Shown: positions 8,704 to 17,442 of the stretch, in pieces
Position numbering within the stretch: position 1 is the first letter of the stretch
Layout of the letters: each line of letters starts with the position of its first letter
Assembly (NCBI RefSeq): GCF_023016085.1
Contig: NZ_JALKBF010000001.1
Span: forward strand, 2,046,001 to 2,110,000
Length of the DNA stretch: 64,000 nucleotides
Reading direction: 5' to 3'
DNA from: Aliiroseovarius sp. F47248L
GTDB lineage: Bacteria; Pseudomonadota; Alphaproteobacteria; Rhodobacterales; Rhodobacteraceae
The notes under the pieces: generated by a model
Seen by the model: only the letters and a program-made list of their open reading frames with translations
What the model was told of the DNA's origin: nothing
The model's database searches: none
Translations under genes and position numbers: made by a program

Positions 8704-9305
8704 GCCGTGAAATCATTGCCATTCTGCGTGGGATCAAACCGGACGAGGCTCTTGCCATCACCGATGCTCTTGTCAATGCAGGAATCACCAAGATCGAAGT
8801 GCCGCTGAATTCTCCTGATCCCTATGACAGTATTGAACGCATGATCAATCACGCGGGCGATCGAGCGTTGATCGGGGCCGGAACGGTGCTGGACGTGAAC
8901 GCGGTCAAGCGGCTTGCAAGGATCGGGGCGCAGATGGTTGTTTCACCCGATGCCAATCCTGATGTGATCTCTGCCACCAAGGCGCAAGGTATGTTGTCCT
9001 TTCCCGGCGTCCTTACCCCGACCGAGGCGTTTAGCGCCCTTCGTTCTGGTGCGGACGGGTTGAAGTTCTTTCCAGCTTTCAAGCTGGGATTGGACGGATA
9101 CAAAGCCTTGTCAGCTGTCCTGCCAGCGGACACGAAAACCTATGCAGTTGGCGGTGTTGGCCCTGCTGACTTTGCGGACTGGCGCAAGGCGGGGATCACG
9201 GGGTTCGGCTTGGGATCAAACATCTATAAACCCGGCTACTCAGCTGGAAAAATCGCTGCTCTGGCGGCGGATGTCGTTGCTGCCTATGACGAGGCGACCT
9301 TATGA
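8700..9305 (+). CDS. dgoA: 2-dehydro-3-deoxy-6-phosphogalactonate aldolase
   Basis: This 201-residue class I aldolase of the KDPG/KDPGal family is a TIM barrel that starts with IIAILRGI. The substrate-binding Glu is in KIEVPLNSP, and the Schiff-base lysine is in LKFFPAFKLG. It cleaves KDPGal to pyruvate and glyceraldehyde 3-phosphate, the last step of the De Ley-Doudoroff pathway. It overlaps dgoK and the lactonase gene by 4 nt each. Confidence 0.93.
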   Translation: MSREIIAILRGIKPDEALAITDALVNAGITKIEVPLNSPDPYDSIERMINHAGDRALIGAGTVLDVNAVKRLARIGAQMVVSPDANPDVISATKAQGMLSFPGVLTPTEAFSALRSGADGLKFFPAFKLGLDGYKALSAVLPADTKTYAVGGVGPADFADWRKAGITGFGLGSNIYKPGYSAGKIAALAADVVAAYDEATL

Positions 9306-10147
9306 TGGTGACGTTATTTTCGGAAACAGTCTGCAGCCTTGGCGAAGGGCCACTTTGGCATCCTGAGCGTATGCAATTATTCTGGTTTGATATCTTGGGG
9401 AAACGATTGTTGACCCGTTTGGATAGTGTAGAACAGGTCTGGGACTTTGACGAATGCGTCTCGGCTGCGGGATGGGTGGATCGGGACCGGTTGATCTTGG
9501 CCAGTGCTTCGGCGATTTGGCAGTTCGACATCAAAACCGGCAAACGCGAGAAACTGACCGCGCTTGAAGCGGACAACCCAACCACCCGTTCAAATGACGG
9601 TCGCGCAGACCCGCAAGGCGGGTTCTGGATTGGCACGATGGGCATGAATGCAGAACCGAATGCCGGTGCGATCTACCGCTATTACCGCGGTGAACTGTGC
9701 AAGCTTTACAGCGACATAACCATCTCGAACGCGATCTGTTTTTCGCCGGATGGCGAAACCGCATATTTCACCGACACGAAGCTTGGTCGGATCATGCGGG
9801 TCGGGTTAGATAACGATGGTTGGCCCAAAGCCGCGCCAGAGTCCTTTCTTGACCTGTCGGGCGAAGATTTTGGTGCTGACGGTGCCGTTGTTGATATGAA
9901 TGGAAACTTATGGAACGCCCAATGGGGCGCATCACGTGTGGCGTGTTACGCGCCGGATGGGCAGTTCTTACGCGCTGTTGATGTTCCGACCCCGCAAGCT
10001 TCCTGCCCTGCTTTTGGCGGACCGAACCTGACCACTTTGTTTGTCACAACTGCAGCCGATGGTATCACTGGTGATGCGATGGCGGGCAAAACATTCTCTG
10101 TTCAGAGCGACACCACGGGACTGCCTGAACATCGGGTTATCCTTTAA
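9302..10147 (+). CDS. SMP-30/gluconolactonase-family sugar lactonase
   Basis: This 281-residue six-bladed beta-propeller of the SMP-30/LRE family has the metal-site Glu in LGEGPLWHP near the N-terminus, SNDGRADPQGGFWIGTMG in the centre and FSPDGETAYFTDT. In this operon it probably hydrolyses galactono-lactone, the product of the dehydrogenase, to galactonate. Close relatives in other bacteria act on arabino- or xylono-lactone, so substrate range may be broad. It overlaps dgoA by 4 nt and is followed after 10 nt by the beta-galactosidase gene. Confidence 0.88.
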   Translation: MMVTLFSETVCSLGEGPLWHPERMQLFWFDILGKRLLTRLDSVEQVWDFDECVSAAGWVDRDRLILASASAIWQFDIKTGKREKLTALEADNPTTRSNDGRADPQGGFWIGTMGMNAEPNAGAIYRYYRGELCKLYSDITISNAICFSPDGETAYFTDTKLGRIMRVGLDNDGWPKAAPESFLDLSGEDFGADGAVVDMNGNLWNAQWGASRVACYAPDGQFLRAVDVPTPQASCPAFGGPNLTTLFVTTAADGITGDAMAGKTFSVQSDTTGLPEHRVIL

Positions 10148-10157
10148 GGGCTTCTTT

Positions 10158-12059
10158 ATGAAACGCACACTTGGTACCTGCTACTACCCAGAACACTGGC
10201 CTGAAGAAATGTGGGAAGAAGATGCCCGTCGCATGGCCGAGGCCGGTCTGACATGGTTACGGATCGGCGAATTTTCTTGGTCAAAACTTGAGCCCACGCC
10301 CGGTGATTTACAATGGGGTTGGCTGGACCGCGCATTTAAGGTTCTGGGTGCCGCTGGGTTGAAAGTGGTGCTGGGCACACCGACGGCAACACCACCGCGT
10401 TGGATGATTGATAAACACCCCGACATGCTGGCGGTGGACGCAAAAGGCCATCCCCGTAAATTCGGATCGCGCCGACATTACTGTTTTAGCCACACTGGCT
10501 ATCGCGAGGAGAGCCGCCGGATCACGCGTCTGATGGCACAACGCTATGGTCGCGACCCGTATTTGGGTGCGTGGCAGACAGACAATGAATACGGATGCCA
10601 CGACACGGTTGTTTCTTATTCCGATATGGCGCGTTCGGGGTTCCGCGACTGGCTGGCGCAACGATACCAATCCATCGACGCACTGAACCGCGCATGGGGC
10701 AACATCTTCTGGTCGATGGAGTATCGCAACTTCCATGACATTGACCTGCCCAACCTGACCGTCACCGAACCCAATCCCGCCCATGTACAGGATTTCCGCA
10801 GATATAGTTCGGACATGGTCGTGATCTTCAATCGCGCGCAAGTGGATGAAATCAAAATGCATTCAGACGCACCGATTTCGCACAACTACATGGGTCGCGT
10901 GACAGAATTTGATCACTTCAAAGTTGGCAACGATCTGGAAATAGCCACATGGGACAGTTATCCGCTGGGATTTCTCGAAGACCGCGTGGGGGCCACGCCT
11001 GACCACCAGTGCGCCTATGCGCGACAGGGTGATCCAGATTTTCAAGCCTTCCATCACGATCTTTATCGCGCAATCGGGCGCGGGCGTTGGTGGGTGATGG
11101 AACAACAACCCGGCCCTGTGAATTGGGCACCCTATAACCCCGCGCCCTTGCCGGGCATGGTGCGCCTTTGGACGTGGGAGGCATTTGCCCACGGGGCGGA
11201 AGCCGTATGTTACTTCCGCTGGCGGCAGGCACCCTTTGGACAGGAACAGTTGCACGCGGGCCTATTGCGTCCCGACAGCCAGGATGCCCCCGGCCTAGCC
11301 GAAGCCCGGCAGGTCGCGGAAGAACTTGCGGATGCCCAAACCGTGCAGCCCCTGCAAGCACCCGTTGCGTTGATTTTCGATTATGAGGCTGATTGGGCAT
11401 GGGCCACGCAGCCGCATGGGTCGGGGCTGAGCTATTTTAGTTTGGTCTTCGATCACTATCGCGCGCTCAGGCGCGTGGGGCTGTCGGTGGATATCGTGCC
11501 ACCCGGCACACGTGATTTCTCTGGTTACGCTGTCATACTTGCGCCCGGACTGATCCATGTTGATCCTGATCTGGCAATCGCGCTGTCCAAGGCCACCGCA
11601 GATGTCGTCTATGGCCCACGCACAGCCGCCCGCGATGAATATTTCAACATTCCAACCCAGTTACCTCCTGCAATTCCAGACCTGAATTTGACTATTTCGC
11701 GCATTGAAAGCCTGCGACCCGATATGCCTGTTGCACTTAACGGTGGCGGTCACGTCCTGCACTATATCGAAGAAGTCGAAGGCGATGCCGAGATTCTATT
11801 GTCCACTGTTTCCGGTGCCCCAGTGGTGCTGGTGCGTGGGTCACAGATTTATTGTGGCGGATGGCTGGACGACGTCGGTCTGGACCGATTGATCGCGCTG
11901 CTTGCTGAACGCACGGGCCTGTCCACCATTGCCCTTACCGAAGGTGTTCGTTGTCGCAAAACCGCGACCGAGGAATTCTGGTTTAATTACACCATCGCCA
12001 CGGTCGACACTCCACATGGCCCACTGCCACCGGCAGGCGTGTTGCGCCGCGCATTGTGA
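10158..12059 (+). CDS. GH42 family beta-galactosidase
   Basis: This 633-residue glycoside hydrolase family 42 enzyme has an N-terminal (beta/alpha)8 barrel, then a class I glutamine amidotransferase-like trimerisation domain (about 390-590) and a C-terminal beta domain. The acid/base is Glu144 in TDNEYG and the nucleophile Glu315 in MEQQPGPVNW, matching the GH42 pair near 141 and 312 of the Thermus enzyme. The ATG at 10158 is chosen because it gives the standard GH42 N-terminus (GTCYYPEHWPEE); the frame is open further upstream inside the lactonase gene. There is no signal peptide, so it acts on imported beta-galactosides. Confidence 0.92.
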   Translation: MKRTLGTCYYPEHWPEEMWEEDARRMAEAGLTWLRIGEFSWSKLEPTPGDLQWGWLDRAFKVLGAAGLKVVLGTPTATPPRWMIDKHPDMLAVDAKGHPRKFGSRRHYCFSHTGYREESRRITRLMAQRYGRDPYLGAWQTDNEYGCHDTVVSYSDMARSGFRDWLAQRYQSIDALNRAWGNIFWSMEYRNFHDIDLPNLTVTEPNPAHVQDFRRYSSDMVVIFNRAQVDEIKMHSDAPISHNYMGRVTEFDHFKVGNDLEIATWDSYPLGFLEDRVGATPDHQCAYARQGDPDFQAFHHDLYRAIGRGRWWVMEQQPGPVNWAPYNPAPLPGMVRLWTWEAFAHGAEAVCYFRWRQAPFGQEQLHAGLLRPDSQDAPGLAEARQVAEELADAQTVQPLQAPVALIFDYEADWAWATQPHGSGLSYFSLVFDHYRALRRVGLSVDIVPPGTRDFSGYAVILAPGLIHVDPDLAIALSKATADVVYGPRTAARDEYFNIPTQLPPAIPDLNLTISRIESLRPDMPVALNGGGHVLHYIEEVEGDAEILLSTVSGAPVVLVRGSQIYCGGWLDDVGLDRLIALLAERTGLSTIALTEGVRCRKTATEEFWFNYTIATVDTPHGPLPPAGVLRRAL

Positions 12060-13048
12060 TCGAAACACTGCAAGCCACGGACCGCGCAGGCGCCCCCATC
12101 CAAGCACTCACGCTGCAATCGGAATGTCTTCGTGCCCGCATCCTGACCCTTGGCGCGTGTCTGCAGGATTTGCGCCTGGACTGGGTCCGGTATCCTTTGG
12201 TTTTGGGTTATGAGGATCCTGCCAAGTATCTTTCCAACCCGGCCTATCTGGGCGCTGTGGTGGGGCGGGTGGCCAACCGTCTGTCGGGCGGTGCGATCAC
12301 CATTGACGGGCAGCTTTTCAGGTTGGACCGCAACGAGGGCGGCACGACCTGCCTGCACGGGGGGCGCGAAGGGTTCAGCCACCAGAACTGGCGGATCACA
12401 GATCAGTCACCAAGCCACGTCACGCTCAGCCATATCTCGCCCCATTTGCATATGGGGTTTCCGGGGCAGCTGACTGCCACCGCGATCTATCGCCTGACCG
12501 ACACAAGCCTGTCTCTGACCCTGACCGCAACCACGGACGCCCCGACCGTGTGCAGCCTGGCGCCGCATATCTATTTCAACCTCGACGGATCGCCTGACAT
12601 CGCCCAGCACCGGCTATCGATCGCCGCCAATCAGGTCTTGCAGATAGAAAATGGATTACCAATTGCAGGCCCGGTCGATGCGGACACGCTGGGGTTAGAT
12701 CTGACCCGCGTCGCGACAATTCCTGACGGTCTCGATCATCACTATTGCCTCAGCGACACCATGCAACCGTTGCGCCGGGTGGCAGTTCTGTCTGCGGGCA
12801 CCCTGTCAATGTCCGTCGACACGACGGAACCGGGTTTACAGGTCTATGACGGCTCTGGATTGAGTATCGTTGACGAAGGGCTTGAAGGGCGCAGCTATCG
12901 CAGACGCGCAGGCATCGCACTTGAGCCGCATCGTTGGATCGACGCGCCGAACCAGCGATGGCACCGACAAACCCGTTTGCGCCCGGGTGAAACCTTTTGG
13001 GCGCAAACAGTGTTCGGCTTCGCGACGCGCGCGGACGCTACCGCTTGA
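12056..13048 (+). CDS. Aldose 1-epimerase (galactose mutarotase)
   Basis: This 330-residue galactose mutarotase-like beta-sandwich starts at GTG (12056), overlapping the beta-galactosidase stop as GTGA. Substrate-binding residues are visible in GRVANRL, the HGG loop (LHGGREGFSHQNW), the central His of LAPHIYFNLDG and the catalytic Glu in ALEPHRW. It interconverts galactose anomers released by the two galactosidases, so that the 1-dehydrogenase can use all of the sugar. It is the last gene of the operon and ends 3 nt from the stop of the convergent glucose-importer ATPase gene. Confidence 0.9.
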   Translation: MIETLQATDRAGAPIQALTLQSECLRARILTLGACLQDLRLDWVRYPLVLGYEDPAKYLSNPAYLGAVVGRVANRLSGGAITIDGQLFRLDRNEGGTTCLHGGREGFSHQNWRITDQSPSHVTLSHISPHLHMGFPGQLTATAIYRLTDTSLSLTLTATTDAPTVCSLAPHIYFNLDGSPDIAQHRLSIAANQVLQIENGLPIAGPVDADTLGLDLTRVATIPDGLDHHYCLSDTMQPLRRVAVLSAGTLSMSVDTTEPGLQVYDGSGLSIVDEGLEGRSYRRRAGIALEPHRWIDAPNQRWHRQTRLRPGETFWAQTVFGFATRADATA

Positions 13049-13051
13049 ACG

Positions 13052-14149
13052 TCAGTTCAGACGCTGTCCACTGTCCGGGGCGAAATAGGACACTTTGCTC
13101 ATATCGATGGACAGACCCAGCATCTCGCCGGGTGTGGCAATGGTTTCCGCATGCAACCGCGCCGTAACCATCTTACCGCCAAGTTCTGACACCACATACG
13201 TGTCAGCCCCGGCGGGCTCGACCATGTCGACCAGACAACTGGCGTCCTGCACATCCGCCCCGGCCCGAAACCCTGCCTCGGCAATATCTTCGGGGCGCAG
13301 GCCAAGGATCACGTCCTCGGGCAAGGCGGGTGCATGTTCATCGACCAATACAAGCGGCGCACCGCTGCCGCGTGCAATCTCGATCTGCGCACCTTTGTCA
13401 CCTGTCCGCGCCTTCGCTGGGATCAGGTTCATCGCGGGCGAGCCCATAAAGTCAGCGACAAACAGGTTGGCGGGCTTGTTGTAGATCTCAGCAGGCGACC
13501 CGATCTGCTGGATCACACCGCCCTTCAAAACCACGATCTTGGTGGCGAGCGTCATCGCCTCGATCTGGTCATGGGTCACATAAACCATCGTTGCGCCTAG
13601 GGTCTGGTGCAGCTTCTTGATCTCGGACCGCATTTCTACACGCAGTTTCGCGTCGAGGTTAGACAGGGGTTCATCAAACAGAAAAAGCTTGGGGTCACGC
13701 ACCAAGGCACGTCCCATCGCCACCCGCTGGCGTTGTCCGCCAGACAACTGCCCCGGACGACGGTTCAGAAGTTGTTCGATTTGCAACTGACTGGCCACTT
13801 CGTTCAGCTTGCGCGTTTGGGTTGCCTGATCAACCCCGCGCACTTTCATCCCGAAGGTTATGTTCTTGGCGACGCTCATGGTCGGGTAAAGCGCATATGA
13901 TTGGAACACCATCGCGATGTCCCGATCTTTGGGGCTAACATCAGTCATGTTCTTGCCGCCGATCAACAGCTCTCCACCGGTGATTGGCTCAAGCCCTGCG
14001 ATGCAGTTCAGAAGCGTGGATTTTCCACAGCCCGACGGGCCGACCAGCACAAGGAAATCACCCGGCTCGATCGCGATATTGATATCCTTCAAGATCTCAA
14101 CCGGACCATAGTTCTTATAGAGGTTCTGGATTTCAAGAATGGGGGCCAT
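13052..14149 (-). CDS. Sugar ABC transporter ATP-binding protein (MalK/UgpC type)
   Basis: This 365-residue ATPase has Walker A GPSGCGKST, signature LSGGQRQRVAMGR, Walker B LFLFDEPLSNLDA and switch His in VTHDQ, followed by the C-terminal OB/TOBE regulatory domain of MalK-like proteins. It ends the operon of the glucose-type importer, 5 nt after the permease gene. It is the only sugar-transport ATPase in the window, so it may also energise the galactoside permeases at 2208-3970. Such sharing is known for MsmK-like ATPases, but here it is inference. Confidence 0.95.
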   Translation of the reverse strand: MAPILEIQNLYKNYGPVEILKDINIAIEPGDFLVLVGPSGCGKSTLLNCIAGLEPITGGELLIGGKNMTDVSPKDRDIAMVFQSYALYPTMSVAKNITFGMKVRGVDQATQTRKLNEVASQLQIEQLLNRRPGQLSGGQRQRVAMGRALVRDPKLFLFDEPLSNLDAKLRVEMRSEIKKLHQTLGATMVYVTHDQIEAMTLATKIVVLKGGVIQQIGSPAEIYNKPANLFVADFMGSPAMNLIPAKARTGDKGAQIEIARGSGAPLVLVDEHAPALPEDVILGLRPEDIAEAGFRAGADVQDASCLVDMVEPAGADTYVVSELGGKMVTARLHAETIATPGEMLGLSIDMSKVSYFAPDSGQRLN

Positions 14150-14154
14150 AGGTC

Positions 14155-15048
14155 TTATCCCTTTACAGAGCCCGCGGTCAGTCCGCGGATGAAATATTTG
14201 CCAGCGACGATATAGACAAGCAGAGTCGGGGCGGCGGCGATGATCGCGGCGGCCATGTCGACATTGTATTCCTTAACGCCGGTTGTCGAATTAACGATGT
14301 TGTTCAACGCAACGGTCACGGGTTGCGTGCCCGCTTGACTGAAGGACACGCCGAACAGGAAATCGTTCCAGATTTGCGTGAACTGCCAGATGACGGTCAC
14401 GACGATGATCGGCAAGCTGAGCGGCAGGAAGATTGACCAGAAGATACGGAAGAACCCTGCCCCGTCCACCTTAGCCGCTTTGGTCAGCTCGGACGGGATT
14501 GAGACATAGTAGTTGCGGAAGAACAGCGTGGTGAACCCGATCCCATAGATCACGTGAACGAAGATCAGCCCCGGAATGGTTCCCGCAATGCCCATCATGC
14601 CAAGCAGGCGGGCCATGGGAAGCAGCACCACCTGAAACGGGATGAAGCAGCCAAACAGCATCAGCGAGAAGATGATGTTCGCGCCCGGAAACCGCCATTG
14701 CGCCACCACATAACCGTTTAGCGCGCCAATAAAAGTCGAAATCGCGACCGCTGGCACGGCCAGCATGACCGAGTTCCAGAAATAGGGCCGCAATCCTTCG
14801 CACTGGATACCCGTACAAGCGCCGGACCATGCGGTTTTCCACGCGTCGAACGTGACCTCGCGGGGAAGCGCAACAAGGCTGCCGGTGCGGATCTCCTCAA
14901 GGCTTTTCAGCGAGGTCGTGACCATCACGAAAAGTGGCATCAGATAGTAAAGTGCGAACAGGCCAAGCAGAATGTAGAGCACCCAGCGCAGCGCGATTTT
15001 TCCGAACGCGCCACTTCTTTGTGCGGGGGGACGTGCAACATCAGTCAT
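14155..15048 (-). CDS. Sugar ABC transporter permease (GtsC-like)
   Basis: This 297-residue permease has six predicted membrane helices and an EAA loop near LTKAAKVDGAGFFRIFWSIFLP. The start at 15048 (MTDVARPP) is chosen over an upstream ATG at 15087, which would lie deep in the previous gene; the chosen start overlaps that gene by 8 nt. It pairs with the permease encoded at 15041-15913. Similarity of the binding protein to Pseudomonas GtsA suggests glucose or mannose as substrate. Confidence 0.9.
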   Translation of the reverse strand: MTDVARPPAQRSGAFGKIALRWVLYILLGLFALYYLMPLFVMVTTSLKSLEEIRTGSLVALPREVTFDAWKTAWSGACTGIQCEGLRPYFWNSVMLAVPAVAISTFIGALNGYVVAQWRFPGANIIFSLMLFGCFIPFQVVLLPMARLLGMMGIAGTIPGLIFVHVIYGIGFTTLFFRNYYVSIPSELTKAAKVDGAGFFRIFWSIFLPLSLPIIVVTVIWQFTQIWNDFLFGVSFSQAGTQPVTVALNNIVNSTTGVKEYNVDMAAAIIAAAPTLLVYIVAGKYFIRGLTAGSVKG

Positions 15049-15913
15049 TTTTCGCTCGCAGTTCCGAATAGAGGTAGGGCACGACAATCGTGAACACGAC
15101 CAGCATCATGATCATGGCAGAACTGGCCGCCTGACCAATGTCACCGCGCGAAAAAGCCATCGCATACATATAGGTTGCGGGCAGATCGGTCGCGTAGCCG
15201 GGGCCACCGCCAGTCAAGGCAATCACAAGGTCGAAGCTTTTGATCGCAAGGTGCGCCAGCACAATGAAGGCGGACATGAAGATCGGCCCCATCGACGGAA
15301 TGATGATCGCGGAATAGATGCGCCATGTGGGAATGCCATCCACCTGTGCAGCCTTGATGATTTCCTCATCCACAGACCTGAGGCCCGCCAGAAACAGCGC
15401 CATGACAAAACCCGAGCTTTGCCACACAGCGGCCAGCACAATGGTATAGATCGCGAAATCCGGGTTCACCAGCCAGTCGAACGAGAAGGTCTCGAACCCC
15501 CAACTTTGCACGGTCGCCTGAATACCCAAGCCGGGATTCAATATCCACTTCCACGCTGTCCCGGTCACGATCATCGACAGCGCCATGGGGTAAAGATAGA
15601 TGGTGCGGATCACGCCCTCGGTCCGGATTTTCTGATCCAGAAGAATGGCCAGAAGAAGACCCAGAACCATCGCAATGATGATAAAAAGAGCACCGAAAAT
15701 GAACAGGTTGTTCATCGCTGTGTCCCACCGTGGCGAGGCAAACAAGCGTTTGTATTGAATGAAGCCGTCGATCTCGTATTTAGGCAGCAGACGAGAGCGG
15801 GTTAAAGAAACCCAGGCCGTCCAAGCGATAAACCCATACACAAAAACGAGAACGGCGATGAAAGAGGGCGCAAGCACCATCTTGGGCAGGTGCGTTTCCA
15901 GCCATTTTGTCAT
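15041..15913 (-). CDS. Sugar ABC transporter permease (GtsB-like)
   Basis: This 290-residue inner-membrane permease of the MalF group has six hydrophobic segments and an EAA loop at EEIIKAAQVDGIPTWRIYSAIIIP. It lies between the binding-protein gene (62 bp gap that holds a strong stem-loop) and the second permease gene (8 nt overlap). Together with the downstream ATPase it forms a complete CUT1 importer. Confidence 0.9.
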   Translation of the reverse strand: MTKWLETHLPKMVLAPSFIAVLVFVYGFIAWTAWVSLTRSRLLPKYEIDGFIQYKRLFASPRWDTAMNNLFIFGALFIIIAMVLGLLLAILLDQKIRTEGVIRTIYLYPMALSMIVTGTAWKWILNPGLGIQATVQSWGFETFSFDWLVNPDFAIYTIVLAAVWQSSGFVMALFLAGLRSVDEEIIKAAQVDGIPTWRIYSAIIIPSMGPIFMSAFIVLAHLAIKSFDLVIALTGGGPGYATDLPATYMYAMAFSRGDIGQAASSAMIMMLVVFTIVVPYLYSELRAKND

Positions 15914-15933
15914 CAGATCGATCCCCGGATGGC

Positions 15934-15966
15934 TTCGCCCCCAGCCCGGTAATGGGCGGGGGCGAA
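15934..15966 (-). promoter_or_regulatory. GC-rich stem-loop after the binding-protein gene
   Basis: TTCGCCCCC (15934-15942) plus GCCC (15944-15947) pairs with GGGC (15954-15957) plus GGGGGCGAA (15958-15966): 13 bp with one bulged A and a 6-nt loop. It lies 10 nt after the binding-protein stop and has no T-run on the transcribed strand. It probably sets a high binding-protein to permease ratio. Confidence 0.65.
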
Positions 15967-15976
15967 ATGGTCGGTT

Positions 15977-17221
15977 TTACATGCTGTTGGCGACGGCGTC
16001 GGCCAGCATCTGAACAGCGTCAGCCGACGACATGTCCGAGTTGAAATGCGCGGTCACAACATCAGTGATCGCACCCGCCTGCGCTCCGCGCAGCGCCATA
16101 CCATGCGCATAGGATGGCAGCAGCGAACCAGATTTCGAGCTTGCGGTCATGTCAGCCGACGACGTAAGCGCGCAGCTGTCGAACTCATCCAGAGCGACGT
16201 CGACACGTGCCGGGATCGACCCCTTATTTAGGTTGAAAACTTTCTGGAAGTTCTTGCCGACGATCAGCTCTGCCAGAAGATCCTGACCAGCTTTCTTGTC
16301 GTCCCCGTCCACGTTGAACATGGCAAAGCTGTCAACATTGTACAGGAAGCCTTCACCCGGCGTGGATTGGCACAGGAAATCTTCGCCTGGCACTTTGCCT
16401 GCGGCAAGGAATTCGCCCTTAGCCCAGTCACCCATGATCTGAAACGCAGCCTCGCCATTCATGACCATGGCAGTCGCCAGGTTCCAGTCGCGACCCGAGA
16501 AATTGTCGTCTACATAGCCGCGCATTTTACGCATCTGATCGAACACAGCGAGCATGCCGTCTGACGTCAGAGTGTCCTTGTCCAGATCCACGAACGCTTT
16601 CTTGAACCCATCCGGGCCAAGAATGCCCAGCGCGACGGCTTCAAAAACGGTTGCGTCCTGCCACGCCTGCCCACCATGGGCCAGCGGAATGACGCCAGCG
16701 GCCAGCAGCTTGTCAGCGGCTACGTTGAACTCGTCCCATGTGGTGGGCATCTCGATGCCATTGGCTTCCAGCACATCCGCATTTGCCCAGATCCAGTCGA
16801 TCCGGTGCACATTGACCGGGGCTGCACACCAAGTGCCTTCGCATTTCATATGGTTCGCGATGGATTCCGGCAGCACCTCGGCCCAGCCGTTTGCATCAGC
16901 CACCGCCGAAATGTCAGCCAGCACCCCCTCTTCATACCATTCCTGAATGGCAGGGCCTTTCAGTTGAACAGCGGTGGGTGCGTTGCCTGACAGAACACGT
17001 GCGCGCAGGGCCGTCATAGCAGCGTCGCCACCACCACCAGCAACTGGCATGTCAGTCCAGGTGCCGCCCTTGGCAGCGAACTCTTCCTGCAGGACGGCGA
17101 CGGACTTAGCCTCGCCACCCGACGTCCACCAGTGCAATACTTCGGCTTGCGGTTCGGCCTGTGCCGCGGTGCTGGCCATGACGGCAAAAGCGGAAACGGC
17201 CGCAAAAGCGGTTCTTTTCAT
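15977..17221 (-). CDS. Glucose-type ABC transporter substrate-binding protein (GtsA-like)
   Basis: This 414-residue periplasmic protein has a signal peptide (cleavage near AQA|EPQ, about residue 22). The mature part begins VLHWWTSGGEAKSVAVL and continues with PVAGGGGDAAMTALRARV, both characteristic of the GtsA / Thermus glucose-binding group. The ATG at 17221 is chosen because GGGAGGA lies 8 nt upstream; an in-frame ATG at 17299 has no signal-peptide logic. It is divergent from a two-component system, as gts is linked to GltR/GtrS in pseudomonads. The ligand (glucose, possibly mannose) rests on that similarity. Confidence 0.88.
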   Translation of the reverse strand: MKRTAFAAVSAFAVMASTAAQAEPQAEVLHWWTSGGEAKSVAVLQEEFAAKGGTWTDMPVAGGGGDAAMTALRARVLSGNAPTAVQLKGPAIQEWYEEGVLADISAVADANGWAEVLPESIANHMKCEGTWCAAPVNVHRIDWIWANADVLEANGIEMPTTWDEFNVAADKLLAAGVIPLAHGGQAWQDATVFEAVALGILGPDGFKKAFVDLDKDTLTSDGMLAVFDQMRKMRGYVDDNFSGRDWNLATAMVMNGEAAFQIMGDWAKGEFLAAGKVPGEDFLCQSTPGEGFLYNVDSFAMFNVDGDDKKAGQDLLAELIVGKNFQKVFNLNKGSIPARVDVALDEFDSCALTSSADMTASSKSGSLLPSYAHGMALRGAQAGAITDVVTAHFNSDMSSADAVQMLADAVANSM

Positions 17222-17348
17222 ATTAGAGTCCTCCCATAATCTGCCACCCTCCTCGGCGGCGATAGCGCCAGCATGCGCCTGCAAACCGAGTCGCAGCAAC
17301 GGTCAACAACATCTACAACCCGGCCAGACTGCAGTTTTTCTGCCATTC

Positions 17349-17394
17349 TGTTACAGCTTGTTACGTAATCCTTGATTCTGTTGCCTGTTGTTAC
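17349..17394. promoter_or_regulatory. Four phased TGTTRC repeats, candidate response-regulator operator
   Basis: Same-orientation hexamers begin at 17349 (TGTTAC), 17359 (TGTTAC), 17379 (TGTTGC) and 17389 (TGTTAC). The spacings of 10, 20 and 10 bp put all on one helical face, and the two pairs form an imperfect 30-bp repeat beginning with ATTCTGTT. Paired direct repeats about 10 bp apart are the usual target of OmpR-family dimers. The site lies between the importer and the regulator gene and could control both. Confidence 0.6.
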
Positions 17395-17442
17395 AATGGC
17401 TAGATGCAAGAGTCGGTTCAGACCGGAAGGAGAAATTGAAAC

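Noticed and set aside
13049-13051. A terminator between the galactoside and glucose operons
   Set aside because: The convergent stop codons are only 3 nt apart and I see no hairpin with a T-run on either strand; termination must occur inside the opposing gene or by Rho.
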